DNA of 22,439 bases from Phycisphaerae bacterium (GCA_016935885.1 JAFGQA010000016.1:1-22439), one strand, 5' to 3'. Shown: positions 1-7,373, counted from the stretch's first letter. The notes: generated by a model not told the origin, from the sequence alone. Made by a program: numbers and translations.

Positions 1-170
1 CCGCGATCTCCCTCCGCCTCGGGCTCAAGGAATGTGCGAAGGAGCCCCACCCCGGTATCGGCTGAGATGGGCAGGTCGACCGACGCCAACGGCGACGGGA
101 GCGTGCGAGAAAACCCTTCGCACAAATCCCTGAACTTCACGCTTGACTCCAACCGCTTGTTAGATGCCAC
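1..170 (-). CDS. Partial hypothetical protein cut by left window edge
   Basis: A minus-strand frame is open from position 215 to the window edge. From the GTG at 170 it gives 56 codons with no stop. About three quarters of third codon positions in its last 46 codons are G or C, as expected for coding sequence in this genome. The visible residues include KFRDLCEGFSRTLPSPLASV and show no domain I recognise. It lies 41 bp downstream of the gene ending at 212 on the same strand, so the two could be co-transcribed. Possible starts are TTG 215, GTG 206, GTG 170 and TTG 152; none has a strong Shine-Dalgarno (SD) sequence, so the start is uncertain. It could be a chance open frame. The sequence to the left of the window would settle it. 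Confidence 0.4.
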   Translation of the reverse strand, partial: MASNKRLESSVKFRDLCEGFSRTLPSPLASVDLPISADTGVGLLRTFLEPEAEGDR

Positions 171-211
171 TGGCAGCTCGCCTGCGCACGAGGAACCGAC
201 CGGCACGCATA

Positions 212-1129
212 TCAATCACCTTGCATTGTCTCGTCACGCGAGGCCGTCTCGGATTCCCCGCTGCGGCGCACGTCGGCCAGCCAATTGAAATCGTCCTCCG
301 AGGGCACCGCATCCTCCCCGCGCGACGGGCGTTTTGCCCTGGCGGGCGCAGCCCCGCGGATGCCGCGACGAAGAACGAGCCACACGATCGCGAGCAATGC
401 GGTTGCGATCGCAATACACATCCGGCCACGTTGCCATCCCGTCCTCAAACCTACCAGGCTGGACGCCGGCGGGCGGACCAGTTCAAGCCGCCGTGCCACG
501 ATCAGCGGCCCGGCGCCGATCTCTCCCGCGTTGGTCTGATAGCGCCGAACCTTGATGAAGTAGCCCTTCGCGCGGACGCGGGAACGGATCGCCACGTCTC
601 CGGGATCCTCCACGCAGATCACCGCGCAGAGGGCTCGCGTCCCCACCTCCGATAGCTCGCATTGATGAAGCTTGCCAATGCCACGACGGCCGAACCCGGA
701 CACCTCGAACACGGGCCGCGACAGAAGGACGCCCTCGATCACGACAAGCCGGCCCCGGTAGTCGCTCGGCCGCTCCGCGAGGAACTTCCACGGGACGGCG
801 GTTTGCAGGTCGTCGATGCTGAACACCGCCGGGTCCGCGTGATCCTTGACATAGTGGCAAAACCAGTAGAACGCGGGATCGTCGAACGAGAAGACGTTGT
901 CGTGGACGTCCTCGAGGAGACGCCGCCCGTGCGCAAGATCGGCCGCGGTCTCGTCAGGGACCGTGTCGGCAGGACGCGTGTCGGTCGGACCCGCTTGCTG
1001 AGCGCGGGCATTCCGCGCCACGGCAAGAACCACCATGAAACAGATCACCGCGGCGCCGAATAGCACGGCGGCTGGCAGGCAAGGCAATCGGCAACGGTGC
1101 CCGAGTGCCCCAGACCTTGCTCGGGCCAT
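212..1129 (-). CDS. Membrane-anchored protein of unknown function, two membrane segments
   Basis: I do not recognise the family. From the ATG at 1129 the product is 305 residues. A basic N-terminus leads into a hydrophobic segment (about residues 18-40, AAVLFGAAVICFMVVLAVA), so it is an exported or signal-anchored protein. A central domain of roughly 150 residues (from SFDDPAFYWFCHYVKDHADP to LIVARRLELV) looks beta-rich and includes a YRGRLVVIEGVLLS stretch that recalls an OB-fold; that is inference. A second hydrophobic segment (MCIAIATALLAIVWLVLRRG) lies near the C-terminus, followed by a basic and then acidic tail. An in-frame TTG at 1177 is preceded by AGGAG at suitable spacing and would add 16 residues, so the start is not certain. 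It follows the 937-residue TPR gene on the same strand after 166 bp containing a hairpin repeat, so it may or may not share that transcript. Confidence 0.75.
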   Translation of the reverse strand: MARARSGALGHRCRLPCLPAAVLFGAAVICFMVVLAVARNARAQQAGPTDTRPADTVPDETAADLAHGRRLLEDVHDNVFSFDDPAFYWFCHYVKDHADPAVFSIDDLQTAVPWKFLAERPSDYRGRLVVIEGVLLSRPVFEVSGFGRRGIGKLHQCELSEVGTRALCAVICVEDPGDVAIRSRVRAKGYFIKVRRYQTNAGEIGAGPLIVARRLELVRPPASSLVGLRTGWQRGRMCIAIATALLAIVWLVLRRGIRGAAPARAKRPSRGEDAVPSEDDFNWLADVRRSGESETASRDETMQGD

Positions 1130-1220
1130 GCGCTCGCCGGCGCCGTAAAGCCACGCCTCGAATCCTCGAATCCTCAAACCCTTGATCTCCTGAACCGTCT
1201 AAGCGGGACTGGGCAATGTC

Positions 1221-1325
1221 TGAACAGTCGCCAGCTACGTGTGCCACGGGCAGCTTGCCTGCCCGTGCGTCCATCACCTATGTGGGCACTGGCGGACAAG
1301 CCGCCAGTGGCACCCACACTGTTCA
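1221..1325. repeat. Composite inverted repeat with two 23-nt hairpins
   Basis: Outer arms TGAACAGT (1221-1228) and ACTGTTCA (1318-1325) enclose two perfect 23-nt hairpins. The first, 1245-1267, has arms CACGGGCAG and CTGCCCGTG around CTTGC. The second, 1287-1309, has arms CACTGGCGG and CCGCCAGTG around ACAAG, the opposite orientation. The pair fills the space between two minus-strand genes. It belongs to the family seen again at 17001-17179 and 18334-18622. It could act in transcript ends or be a mobile palindromic element; there is no U-tract, so it is not a classical intrinsic terminator. Confidence 0.85.
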
Positions 1326-1343
1326 AACATGAGCAAAGCCGGC

Positions 1344-4157
1344 TTAGGGCGCATCCTCTGGTTGCCCTCTTTCCGCGGCCGCGCGGGCCTCCTCGGCGAG
1401 TTCGAGAAGCCGCGCCTGCCACGGCGGACCACCCAGGTCGCGGAACCAAGCCCTCTCGGTCTCGATAGCCTTCATGACATCGGCTGCGTGCCCACGGCGA
1501 AGTTGGTGTTTGAGCCAGTAGTACCGGGCCTCCCAATACTCGGCGGGCCTGCGGTCGCGAAGCGTCGGATCCTCCAGCAGCCCGGCCCACAACGCCTCGG
1601 CCTTGTCCAGGGCCGTCCGCCTCTCAGACGTCCCCGCCTTCATCGCGACGTCTTCCTGCAAGAGCGCCGCGGCACGAACGTAACTCCCGTTGCTTGGATC
1701 ACCTCTGATAAGTTGTTCAAGTAGTGCCATGGCCTCGTCATCATGCCCAGCCTGAACAAGCGCCTTGGCAAGGCTGAAGCGGACGACCGGGACGTGATTC
1801 CTGTGACCGGGCTGTGCCTGGATCCACTCGAGCAACTGGCGAAACGTCGGCACGCTGCTTTCTGCCATCCGGATCGCTTCGCGCCGGCGTCCCGCGTTTC
1901 GCAGTCGGATGATCTCCGATTCCATCTCCGCCGCCAGCCCGATGAGGGCCTCGCCGATCTCCGGCCCGGACGACTGCTTCAGATACTCGTTCAACGCCCG
2001 CCTCGCGGTCTCCAGATCGCCGAGGCCTCGGTAGCATCGAATCCGCATCGCCACCACGCGGCCCGTCGCCTCCATGTCGGCCAGGATGGCCAGGCTTGCC
2101 TCGTACGACCGGGCATCGTCGCTCGCAAGGATCGCCGCGGCCGACAGCCGGGCATCCTTGACCCATTCGTCGCGATCGGATCCGGAGCCGACGCCCGGGA
2201 TCGCGGCGCCGCCGGACTCGCCGGACGAGCGGCCGACGTCCGCCACTGCCGCCAGATCCTCCGCGAGCTTGATCCAGGCCGACGCCGCGCTCTGCGCCGT
2301 CCGGCTGCGTCTCGCGGGCGACGCGCTGGCAGGCAGGGACTCGCAAAGACGCTGCTTGCAGCGAGCGATGTTCCGGCGGGCTTCCCAGTAATGCGGGGAT
2401 GAAGGTGGAACCTCCGCGTACGCCGCCAGGGCGGCCTCGCAGTCGCCCGCTTCTTGCCTGGCGAGCGCCGCGACCCAGCCGGCCTCGGCGGCCAGTTCGT
2501 GCTCCGGGAATGCCCGGACAAGCAGCTCCGATGCCTCGGCCAGCCGCAAGTAGTGGTCCGCCTCTTGAGAAGTGTGCGCAACCTGACGCCAACACCGATA
2601 GGCATACTCGCACGCCCTCTCGGCAAAATCCGACGATACACCAACACCCGATGTTGGGACTTGCGTCCCTTCTCGGCACACCTGCCGGGCGACGGCCAGA
2701 AACGCCTCCGCCGCCGCCAGTCGTTCCTGCCTCTGAAAATGGCATACACCCAGATTGAATCGGGCCTCGACGTGCCATTCCTTCCCGTCTGGACGATCGA
2801 GCAGCATCCGCAGGGCCTTGATCGCCTCGGCGTAGTCCTTCTCGGCCATCAGACGGCTGGCCGTGACGTGCAGTTCCGTCGGCGCAAGCTCATCGAGCTT
2901 CCGCTTGCCACCCGCCAACACGTCAAGATAGACACGGACGACCTCAGGCCAGATTCCCCCTTGCTCCGAGATCGACGTCAACGCGGAGATCGCCTCCTTC
3001 CGCAGGTTCTCCTTGAAGGACGGCCCTCCGCGCGTGCTCCCGGCCTCCAACGCGTAGCTGTACGCGTGGATCAGCGGCGCAAGACGAATATAAAACACCG
3101 CGCCCGAATCCTCATCACCGAGTTGCTTCGTCGAGATCGCCGCCAGATCCTCCAATTCCTGGCGGGCCGCATCGAAGTGCCTGGCACGAATCAGCAAGCG
3201 GGCCTTCTCATATCGGGCACGAGCCGCCAGTGCGACCGGTGCCGTCGAGTCCCACACTCGATCGAACGCCGCCCCGGCCTCCGCGTAGCGGGCCCCTTCG
3301 CGAAGTGCGATCCCGGCGCCAAGCAGGGCGTTGTACTTCCTGGACGAATCCTTCGCCGTTCGGGCCACCGCGTCGAACGCGCTGAGGGCGGTTTCCAGCA
3401 GGTACTGGCGCTCCGCGTCCTCAACCTCACCAGCCAGGGCCAGATAGACCGCCGCCCATGCCTCGTTGAGTCTGCGGCGTTCGTAAAGCGCCGTGATCTT
3501 CTTGCCCAGGCCTAGCAGGAGGTAACGCTCCTCCTCGGTCCGAAGACCCACAAGGAGTTCGTCCAATTCGTGCTCAGCGGCGCGATACAACTGGTGGGCC
3601 TCACGCAACATCTCCGTCAGGCGCCGGCGGTTGTAATCCAAGCCGCTCGTGATCTCGAACCGATCCAAATCCGAAGCGATCCGGTACCGCAGGATCAGGT
3701 CGGCCAGTTCGACACGCCATTGCACGATGTGGAAGCGACGACGCAGACCGCGCAGCCAGTCCGGCCGGTCCTCAAGGCTGATCATCTCGCGGTACTTCCA
3801 CGAGGCGGTGTCGAAGAACCGCTCCCGTACGACCGTGTCCGGTTCGTCCACCGCCGCGCGGGCATAGGCCCGGGCGACATAAATCCCGTGCGCGGGCGGA
3901 TGACCCGCCAGCAGTTCCTCGACCAATTCCGGCATGCCGCGCTCGGTCAACTCGTGCGTAAGACGTTCGTCTTCCACCGAGAGCCGGTCATCGGGTTCGT
4001 CGTCGAGAAACTCGCCGCCGACGGGCTGCTTGCCGGGGGGGCCGTCAAAACCCGACGCAAGCAGAAGCTCCCACACGACCTTGCCATCCCAAGGATGGGG
4101 AACAGCCACAGACTGAGTCGTCCAGGCGAGGGCAATAAGTGCGACGGAAAGCCACAT
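1344..4157 (-). CDS. Large exported TPR-repeat protein (Exb cluster)
   Basis: The 937-residue product begins with a short signal peptide (MWLSVALIALAWTTQSVA) and then consists almost wholly of amphipathic helical pairs with TPR-type spacing, for example EVEDAERQYLLETALSAFDA, AIKALRMLLDRPDGKEWHVE and AAEAGWVAALARQEAGDCEA. No catalytic motif is visible. TPR arrays bind proteins, so the likely role is a periplasmic scaffold. It starts 21 bp after the second exbD stop, on the same strand, making it the last clear gene of a vWA-exbB-exbD-exbD-TPR operon. Large TPR proteins are common beside ExbB/ExbD genes in planctomycetes. By inference it could be the soluble partner that senses or transmits the force of the motor. 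The Ala/Arg/Glu-rich C-terminus ends at an Asp-Ala-Pro. Confidence 0.85.
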   Translation of the reverse strand: MWLSVALIALAWTTQSVAVPHPWDGKVVWELLLASGFDGPPGKQPVGGEFLDDEPDDRLSVEDERLTHELTERGMPELVEELLAGHPPAHGIYVARAYARAAVDEPDTVVRERFFDTASWKYREMISLEDRPDWLRGLRRRFHIVQWRVELADLILRYRIASDLDRFEITSGLDYNRRRLTEMLREAHQLYRAAEHELDELLVGLRTEEERYLLLGLGKKITALYERRRLNEAWAAVYLALAGEVEDAERQYLLETALSAFDAVARTAKDSSRKYNALLGAGIALREGARYAEAGAAFDRVWDSTAPVALAARARYEKARLLIRARHFDAARQELEDLAAISTKQLGDEDSGAVFYIRLAPLIHAYSYALEAGSTRGGPSFKENLRKEAISALTSISEQGGIWPEVVRVYLDVLAGGKRKLDELAPTELHVTASRLMAEKDYAEAIKALRMLLDRPDGKEWHVEARFNLGVCHFQRQERLAAAEAFLAVARQVCREGTQVPTSGVGVSSDFAERACEYAYRCWRQVAHTSQEADHYLRLAEASELLVRAFPEHELAAEAGWVAALARQEAGDCEAALAAYAEVPPSSPHYWEARRNIARCKQRLCESLPASASPARRSRTAQSAASAWIKLAEDLAAVADVGRSSGESGGAAIPGVGSGSDRDEWVKDARLSAAAILASDDARSYEASLAILADMEATGRVVAMRIRCYRGLGDLETARRALNEYLKQSSGPEIGEALIGLAAEMESEIIRLRNAGRRREAIRMAESSVPTFRQLLEWIQAQPGHRNHVPVVRFSLAKALVQAGHDDEAMALLEQLIRGDPSNGSYVRAAALLQEDVAMKAGTSERRTALDKAEALWAGLLEDPTLRDRRPAEYWEARYYWLKHQLRRGHAADVMKAIETERAWFRDLGGPPWQARLLELAEEARAAAERGQPEDAP

Positions 4158-4178
4158 TCCAAAACCCTGTACCCTCAG

Positions 4179-4643
4179 TCATTCGATCCACGTTCGCGCA
4201 GAGCCGCCGACCGAGAATTGGATGTTGCTGAAGCCCGCCCGCACACACGCGTCCATCGCGGAGATCACGTGCTGGTACTGTACGCCCGGTTCGGCCCCGA
4301 TCAGAACGCGGCCGGTGGGATCGGCTCCCGCCGCAAGCTTGGCTGCCAAGAACGCGCTCAGCGCCTCGAACGAGTTCTCGGACAACTCGCGCTCCATGAC
4401 CACGATTCTGCAACCGAGGCCACCCTCCTGTTCCAGCAGGCCGATGCGAACGACGGGCATGATCGTGACCGTCGCCCCGCCGCCAGGTCCTATCTGCGAT
4501 GGAAGCTGCGTCGGCAGCACCCCTTCGGAAATCGCGAAGCTTGTGCCGAGCATAAAGAAAATGAGAATCACCATGATGACGTCGACCATCGGCGCCAGGT
4601 TCGGGATGTCCGCGTGCGCGGCGGGAAAACCGCGTTGCCTCAT
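4179..4643 (-). CDS. exbD: ExbD/TolR-type motor subunit, second copy
   Basis: This 154-residue inner-membrane protein has one N-terminal helix starting at NLAPMVDVIMVILIFFMLGT. It contains the Asp of the APMVDV motif (residue 21) that carries the proton in ExbD/TolR. The rest is a periplasmic domain with VLIGAEPGVQYQHVISAMDA, the usual ExbD alpha/beta fold. I chose the ATG at 4643 because it forms TGATG with the stop of the upstream exbD, a sign of translational coupling; the longer frame to 4709 only adds sequence inside that gene. Two different ExbD proteins in tandem suggest a heteromeric stator rather than a simple duplication. ExbB sits upstream, the large TPR protein 21 bp downstream. 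Confidence 0.93.
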   Translation of the reverse strand: MRQRGFPAAHADIPNLAPMVDVIMVILIFFMLGTSFAISEGVLPTQLPSQIGPGGGATVTIMPVVRIGLLEQEGGLGCRIVVMERELSENSFEALSAFLAAKLAAGADPTGRVLIGAEPGVQYQHVISAMDACVRAGFSNIQFSVGGSARTWIE

Positions 4644-5086
4644 CAGCCGGCCCTCCCCTCCGTCCGAACGGCACCAAACGTGATGTTGCGGATCTTCGCC
4701 CGCGAGCACCCAACCATGACGGCCTCGATGTACCTATAGGGAAGATGGCGGTCGGCGCGGATCACGCAGTTCACGGCGGGGTCCAGCTCGCTCTCCAGAG
4801 TGAGCCGTTCAAGGACCTCGACCAACGGAACCGTCTCCTCCCGAACCAGATAGACCGCGCCTTCGCCCCCGTGCAACGCGGCATCACGGATGTTGACGAC
4901 AAACCGATTGCCCAGCGCCTGCTTCTGCGCATCCTTGGCCGCCTTGGCGACCGGAAGGTCGATGTGGCTGTTCTCGCGCTCCACCATCTTCGTGGCCAGC
5001 ATGAAGAAGATCAGCATGCACATCATGACGTCCACCATGGGCGCCAGGTTCAAGCTGAGTCGCGTTGCTGCCGGAGGGCGTTTCAT
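4643..5086 (-). CDS. exbD: ExbD/TolR-type motor subunit, first copy
   Basis: This 147-residue protein has the short basic N-terminus, single membrane helix and periplasmic domain typical of ExbD/TolR. The helix starts at NLAPMVDVMMCMLIFFML and holds the conserved Asp (residue 19). The periplasmic part contains AVNCVIRADRHLPYRYIEAV, matching the family's conserved strand-helix region. Its TGA overlaps the ATG of the second exbD by one base. It is separated from exbB by 197 bp that hold an octamer array and a hairpin, which is unusual because exbB and exbD normally abut. With ExbB it is expected to form a channel that converts proton motive force into movement of a periplasm-spanning partner. 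Confidence 0.93.
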   Translation of the reverse strand: MKRPPAATRLSLNLAPMVDVMMCMLIFFMLATKMVERENSHIDLPVAKAAKDAQKQALGNRFVVNIRDAALHGGEGAVYLVREETVPLVEVLERLTLESELDPAVNCVIRADRHLPYRYIEAVMVGCSRAKIRNITFGAVRTEGRAG

Positions 5087-5095
5087 GTGGTGAAG

Positions 5096-5138
5096 CCGTT
5101 AGCTATTAACTAACCGCTATTAGCTGTTAGCTGTCAGC
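5096..5138. repeat. TTAGCT-rich short tandem repeat
   Basis: A 40-bp stretch just upstream of the first exbD start is built from variants of AGCTATTA, AGCTGTTA and AGCTGTCAG. A related AGCTGATCGCCGACAGCT stretch occurs at 6190-6207 before exbB. The function is unknown. Confidence 0.55.
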
Positions 5139-5145
5139 CTACTGG

Positions 5146-5169
5146 GGGCCGAGAAAGGATTCTCGGCCC
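5146..5169. repeat. 24-nt hairpin, GAGAA/TTCTC family
   Basis: A perfect 10-bp stem with arms GGGCCGAGAA and TTCTCGGCCC around AGGA. The same design recurs at 6106-6129 with arms GGTGCGAGAA and TTCTCGCACC, and at 22363-22386 with GGGCCGAGAA and TTCTCGGCCC around TCCG. Here it lies in the exbB-exbD intercistronic RNA, where it could stabilise or end transcripts. Confidence 0.85.
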
Positions 5170-5187
5170 AGCGTGTTTGCACATTGC

Positions 5188-5283
5188 GACGTTTCAGCAT
5201 CTCGACGTTTTGACGTTTTGACGTTTCGACGTTTCGACGTTTCGACGTTTCGACGTTTTGACGTTTTGACGTTTCGACGTTTC
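5188..5283. repeat. Octamer array (GACGTTTY) ending at the exbB stop
   Basis: Twelve 8-bp units; eleven contain intact GACGTTT, with the eighth base C or T, and only the unit at 5196 has decayed. Ten units from 5204 are uninterrupted. The last unit ends at 5283, directly against the exbB TGA (5284-5286). Because eight is not a multiple of three, all frames stay open on both strands, which produces spurious octapeptide-repeat ORFs. Slippage or a protein or RNA binding array are both possible. Confidence 0.93.
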
Positions 5284-6075
5284 TCACGCCTCCTTCTTCG
5301 GTTCGGACGTTGCCGCCTGTTGGACCTCGCCGGTGGCATTCAAGGTCGCCGGCCGGAAGTACTCCATCAGATCGACCACGCCGGCATGGGCCGACACCGT
5401 CAGCGCGTCGACACGATTGCGGCACACGCCGAAGAAGCCCAGCGACACAATGGCCACCGCCAAGCCAAGAAACGTATTGACCAGCGCCAGACCGATGCCA
5501 CCGGCAAGGTCCTCCGGTTTATACGCCCCGTGTGTCGCCTGCATGGCACTGAATGCGCGAATCATGCCCAGCACCGTGCCCAGCAGCCCCATCAGCGGAC
5601 CGAGATTGCCTATGATGTTCAGATACTCGACCTTGCGAAACAGCCGGCTGCTCCACGCGCTGGCGCGTTCCTCGGCCGCCTCCTGCATCGCCTCGAAACC
5701 GTGTCGCCCGTGGCGAAGGCCCGCCGTCAGCACGTCGGCGAACATCGACTCCCGGCCGCGGATGTAGTCGATGCACTCCTTGAACTTGCGGTTCTCGATC
5801 AACTCCCGCGCGATCTCAATCTCGGATTCCGGAATCATCGTCGCGCGGCGAATCGTCCAGAAATGCTCGATGATGATCGTGACCGACGCCAGCGACATGA
5901 ACCCGATGAAGACCCCAGGCCATTCAGCGCCCTCGTAGAGGACGTCGAGGAAAGACACCTCGTCGACCGGGTCTCCATCGGCACCACGAACCAGGCATGG
6001 CAACAGGATCAGGTTTGCGGCAGCCACGACGCAGACCAGAACGAGCGTTCGACTTGGCACACGGCACGGCATCAT
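5284..6075 (-). CDS. exbB: ExbB/TolQ/MotA-family proton channel
   Basis: This 263-residue protein has an N-terminal signal-like segment (residues 8-30) and then three membrane helices: about 54-73, 152-175 and 193-217. Helix two (NIIGNLGPLMGLLGTVLGMI) and helix three (GIGLALVNTFLGLAVAI) carry the family's conserved polar threonines (T167 and T201) that line the ion path with the ExbD aspartate. The long cytoplasmic loop between helices one and two is as expected. The ATG at 6075 is chosen because GAGAAAGG precedes it at good distance; the next ATG at 6072 is equally possible and the frame further upstream is repeat sequence. Upstream is the TonB-like vWA gene, downstream two exbD genes. The leader can fold over the ribosome binding site (see 6081-6117). 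Confidence 0.95.
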   Translation of the reverse strand: MMPCRVPSRTLVLVCVVAAANLILLPCLVRGADGDPVDEVSFLDVLYEGAEWPGVFIGFMSLASVTIIIEHFWTIRRATMIPESEIEIARELIENRKFKECIDYIRGRESMFADVLTAGLRHGRHGFEAMQEAAEERASAWSSRLFRKVEYLNIIGNLGPLMGLLGTVLGMIRAFSAMQATHGAYKPEDLAGGIGLALVNTFLGLAVAIVSLGFFGVCRNRVDALTVSAHAGVVDLMEYFRPATLNATGEVQQAATSEPKKEA

Positions 6076-6080
6076 TTCGC

Positions 6081-6117
6081 CTTTCTCACCTGCTCCGCCG
6101 ATGCAGGTGCGAGAAAG
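6081..6117 (-). promoter_or_regulatory. Inverted repeat covering the exbB ribosome binding site
   Basis: On the mRNA, CTTTCTC plus ACCTGC (6117-6103, two unpaired bases between them) can pair with GCAGGTGAGAAAG (6093-6081), leaving a nine-base loop. GAGAAAGG is the Shine-Dalgarno sequence for the ATG at 6075, so this fold would hide it. The upstream arm is the same RNA that forms the 3' side of the hairpin at 6106-6129, so the two folds exclude each other. Regulation is inference; the complementarity is read directly. Confidence 0.55.
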
Positions 6118-6178
6118 GATTCTCGCACCAGCGGGAGCGGATTCTCGCACCAGCGGGAGAGGATTCTCGCACCAGCGG
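6106..6178. repeat. 22-bp tandem repeat plus 24-nt hairpin upstream of exbB
   Basis: Three copies of a 22-bp unit beginning GATTCTCGCACCAGCGG start at 6118, 6140 and 6162; the third is cut short at 6178. The first copy completes a perfect hairpin (6106-6129) with arms GGTGCGAGAA and TTCTCGCACC around AGGA. In the mRNA there are therefore three GGTGCGAGAA segments upstream and only one complementary arm. Confidence 0.9.
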
Positions 6179-6208
6179 CGATGGCCGAAAGCTGATCGCC
6201 GACAGCTC

Positions 6209-7309
6209 TCATTGTCGGAGATCCTGCTCAGTCACGTGCTTGAACGTCCCGTTGTTCTCATCCGCGATGGCCCGCAGGACGCGTTCGCCATCGCCCATCG
6301 TATCGTAGACGAACAGGATCGTGTTGATGATCGTCTTGGCGCGCTTGTTCTCGCCCTTGTTCTTCTGCCTGATTGTTTGCCTGATGTGTTCGTTGTCTTC
6401 GCCGAAGTCCCCGTCTGACAGCAGGAACAGCACATCGGGCCGGTATGCCAGGCCCTTGCGGATGGCGTCAATCGGCTCGGTCTGGCCGCTCGGGACAATT
6501 CGCTTGATTGCGGCGAAGGCCTCGCGCTTGCTTTGGAGTGTTGCCGACAACATCCGCTTGGAAAGCTCCTCTGCCGGGCCCTCGTTAAACCAGATGACGT
6601 TGAACAACTGGCTGTCCTCGAGGGATCCGATGGCGCGAAGCAGTTCTCGTTGAAGGAGATCGAATGTATCCCCCATCGAGCCGCTACGGTCCATCACATA
6701 AACGATGGACCGTGCCTGCTGGCCTTCACCCACGCCCCACAGGCTGCCGACCGGGCCGCCGCCGGCCAGGTCCCGATCGCCGAGGCCGCTCCCGAGCCCG
6801 CCGCTGCCGACGCCTCCACCCGTCCCCGTGCCGATCACGTCGCTTCGGCTCAATTCGCCCAACGTCAGCTCGTCGAGCCCCGATCCGCCGCTGTCTACAG
6901 GCGACAGCTTGAATGCCTGTTCCCTGCTCAGCAGTGAGGCCAGATCCTCGATCGTGTCCGACTCGTGACTTGCTCGCGCCGAATCAGGCCGATCTATGTG
7001 TGCCCGACCGGGGAATCGAAAGCCGCCCGACGGCCCGCCATCCTTGGGCTCCGACACGACCATGGCACGGTATTCGGTGTCGATCAGGTCGCCCGTGACA
7101 CCGACAGCCCACGTTGCAAATGCCAGCAGCAGCACGACCAGACCGTGACAAGCGAAGCTGAGCCCCGCCGGTCCCAGGAAGTGCAGAAGGCCACCATGCA
7201 GGGCCTCGCCGACATGCCCCCGAGGCGGACGTTGGCGTTCGCCATCAGTCTCGCGGTCCGTTCCTGACTGCCTGGCGGCTTGGGCGTCCAAAGGCGTCTG
7301 CTCCGACAT
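6209..7309 (-). CDS. TonB-like membrane protein with von Willebrand A domain
   Basis: From the ATG at 7309 the product is 366 residues. A 47-residue charged cytoplasmic tail is followed by one helix (residues 48-70) starting LSFACHGLVVLLLAF. S51 and H55 form the SxxxH motif used by TonB and TolA to couple to ExbB/ExbD, and the following HGxVV also resembles TonB. Then come a charged stretch, a Gly/Ser-rich linker (about 136-198) and a vWA domain from 200 with a full metal site: DRSGS (D207, S209, S211), T277 and D299 in LLSDGD. It should therefore sit in the inner membrane with the vWA domain in the periplasm, binding a protein ligand through a metal ion. It is first in the exbB-exbD-exbD-TPR operon. 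A GTG at 7363 would add 18 residues but would leave almost no leader after the promoter at 7374-7401. Confidence 0.9.
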   Translation of the reverse strand: MSEQTPLDAQAARQSGTDRETDGERQRPPRGHVGEALHGGLLHFLGPAGLSFACHGLVVLLLAFATWAVGVTGDLIDTEYRAMVVSEPKDGGPSGGFRFPGRAHIDRPDSARASHESDTIEDLASLLSREQAFKLSPVDSGGSGLDELTLGELSRSDVIGTGTGGGVGSGGLGSGLGDRDLAGGGPVGSLWGVGEGQQARSIVYVMDRSGSMGDTFDLLQRELLRAIGSLEDSQLFNVIWFNEGPAEELSKRMLSATLQSKREAFAAIKRIVPSGQTEPIDAIRKGLAYRPDVLFLLSDGDFGEDNEHIRQTIRQKNKGENKRAKTIINTILFVYDTMGDGERVLRAIADENNGTFKHVTEQDLRQ

Positions 7310-7373
7310 TGCGGTGACGATGGAATGGCAGGGTGCGATCTGACGTTGCTGGCCCCAGATCACGCATCAATCG

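Noticed and set aside
2454..4739. Long plus-strand ORFs opposite the TPR and exbD genes
   Set aside because: They are antisense shadows in GC-rich coding DNA, rich in Arg and Pro, with no SD or domain.
5188..5283. CRISPR array
   Set aside because: The units are contiguous 8-bp repeats with no spacers, and no cas genes are present.
5120..6195. Octapeptide-repeat ORFs (NVETSKRR-like on the minus strand, RRFDVLTF-like on the plus strand)
   Set aside because: They arise only because the 8-bp array has no stop in any frame; they run into exbB antisense or have no start signal.
4179..7309. Zorya-type antiphage system (ZorA/ZorB)
   Set aside because: The ExbB lacks a long cytoplasmic tail, the ExbD proteins lack a peptidoglycan-binding OmpA domain, and no helicase or nuclease partner is adjacent.
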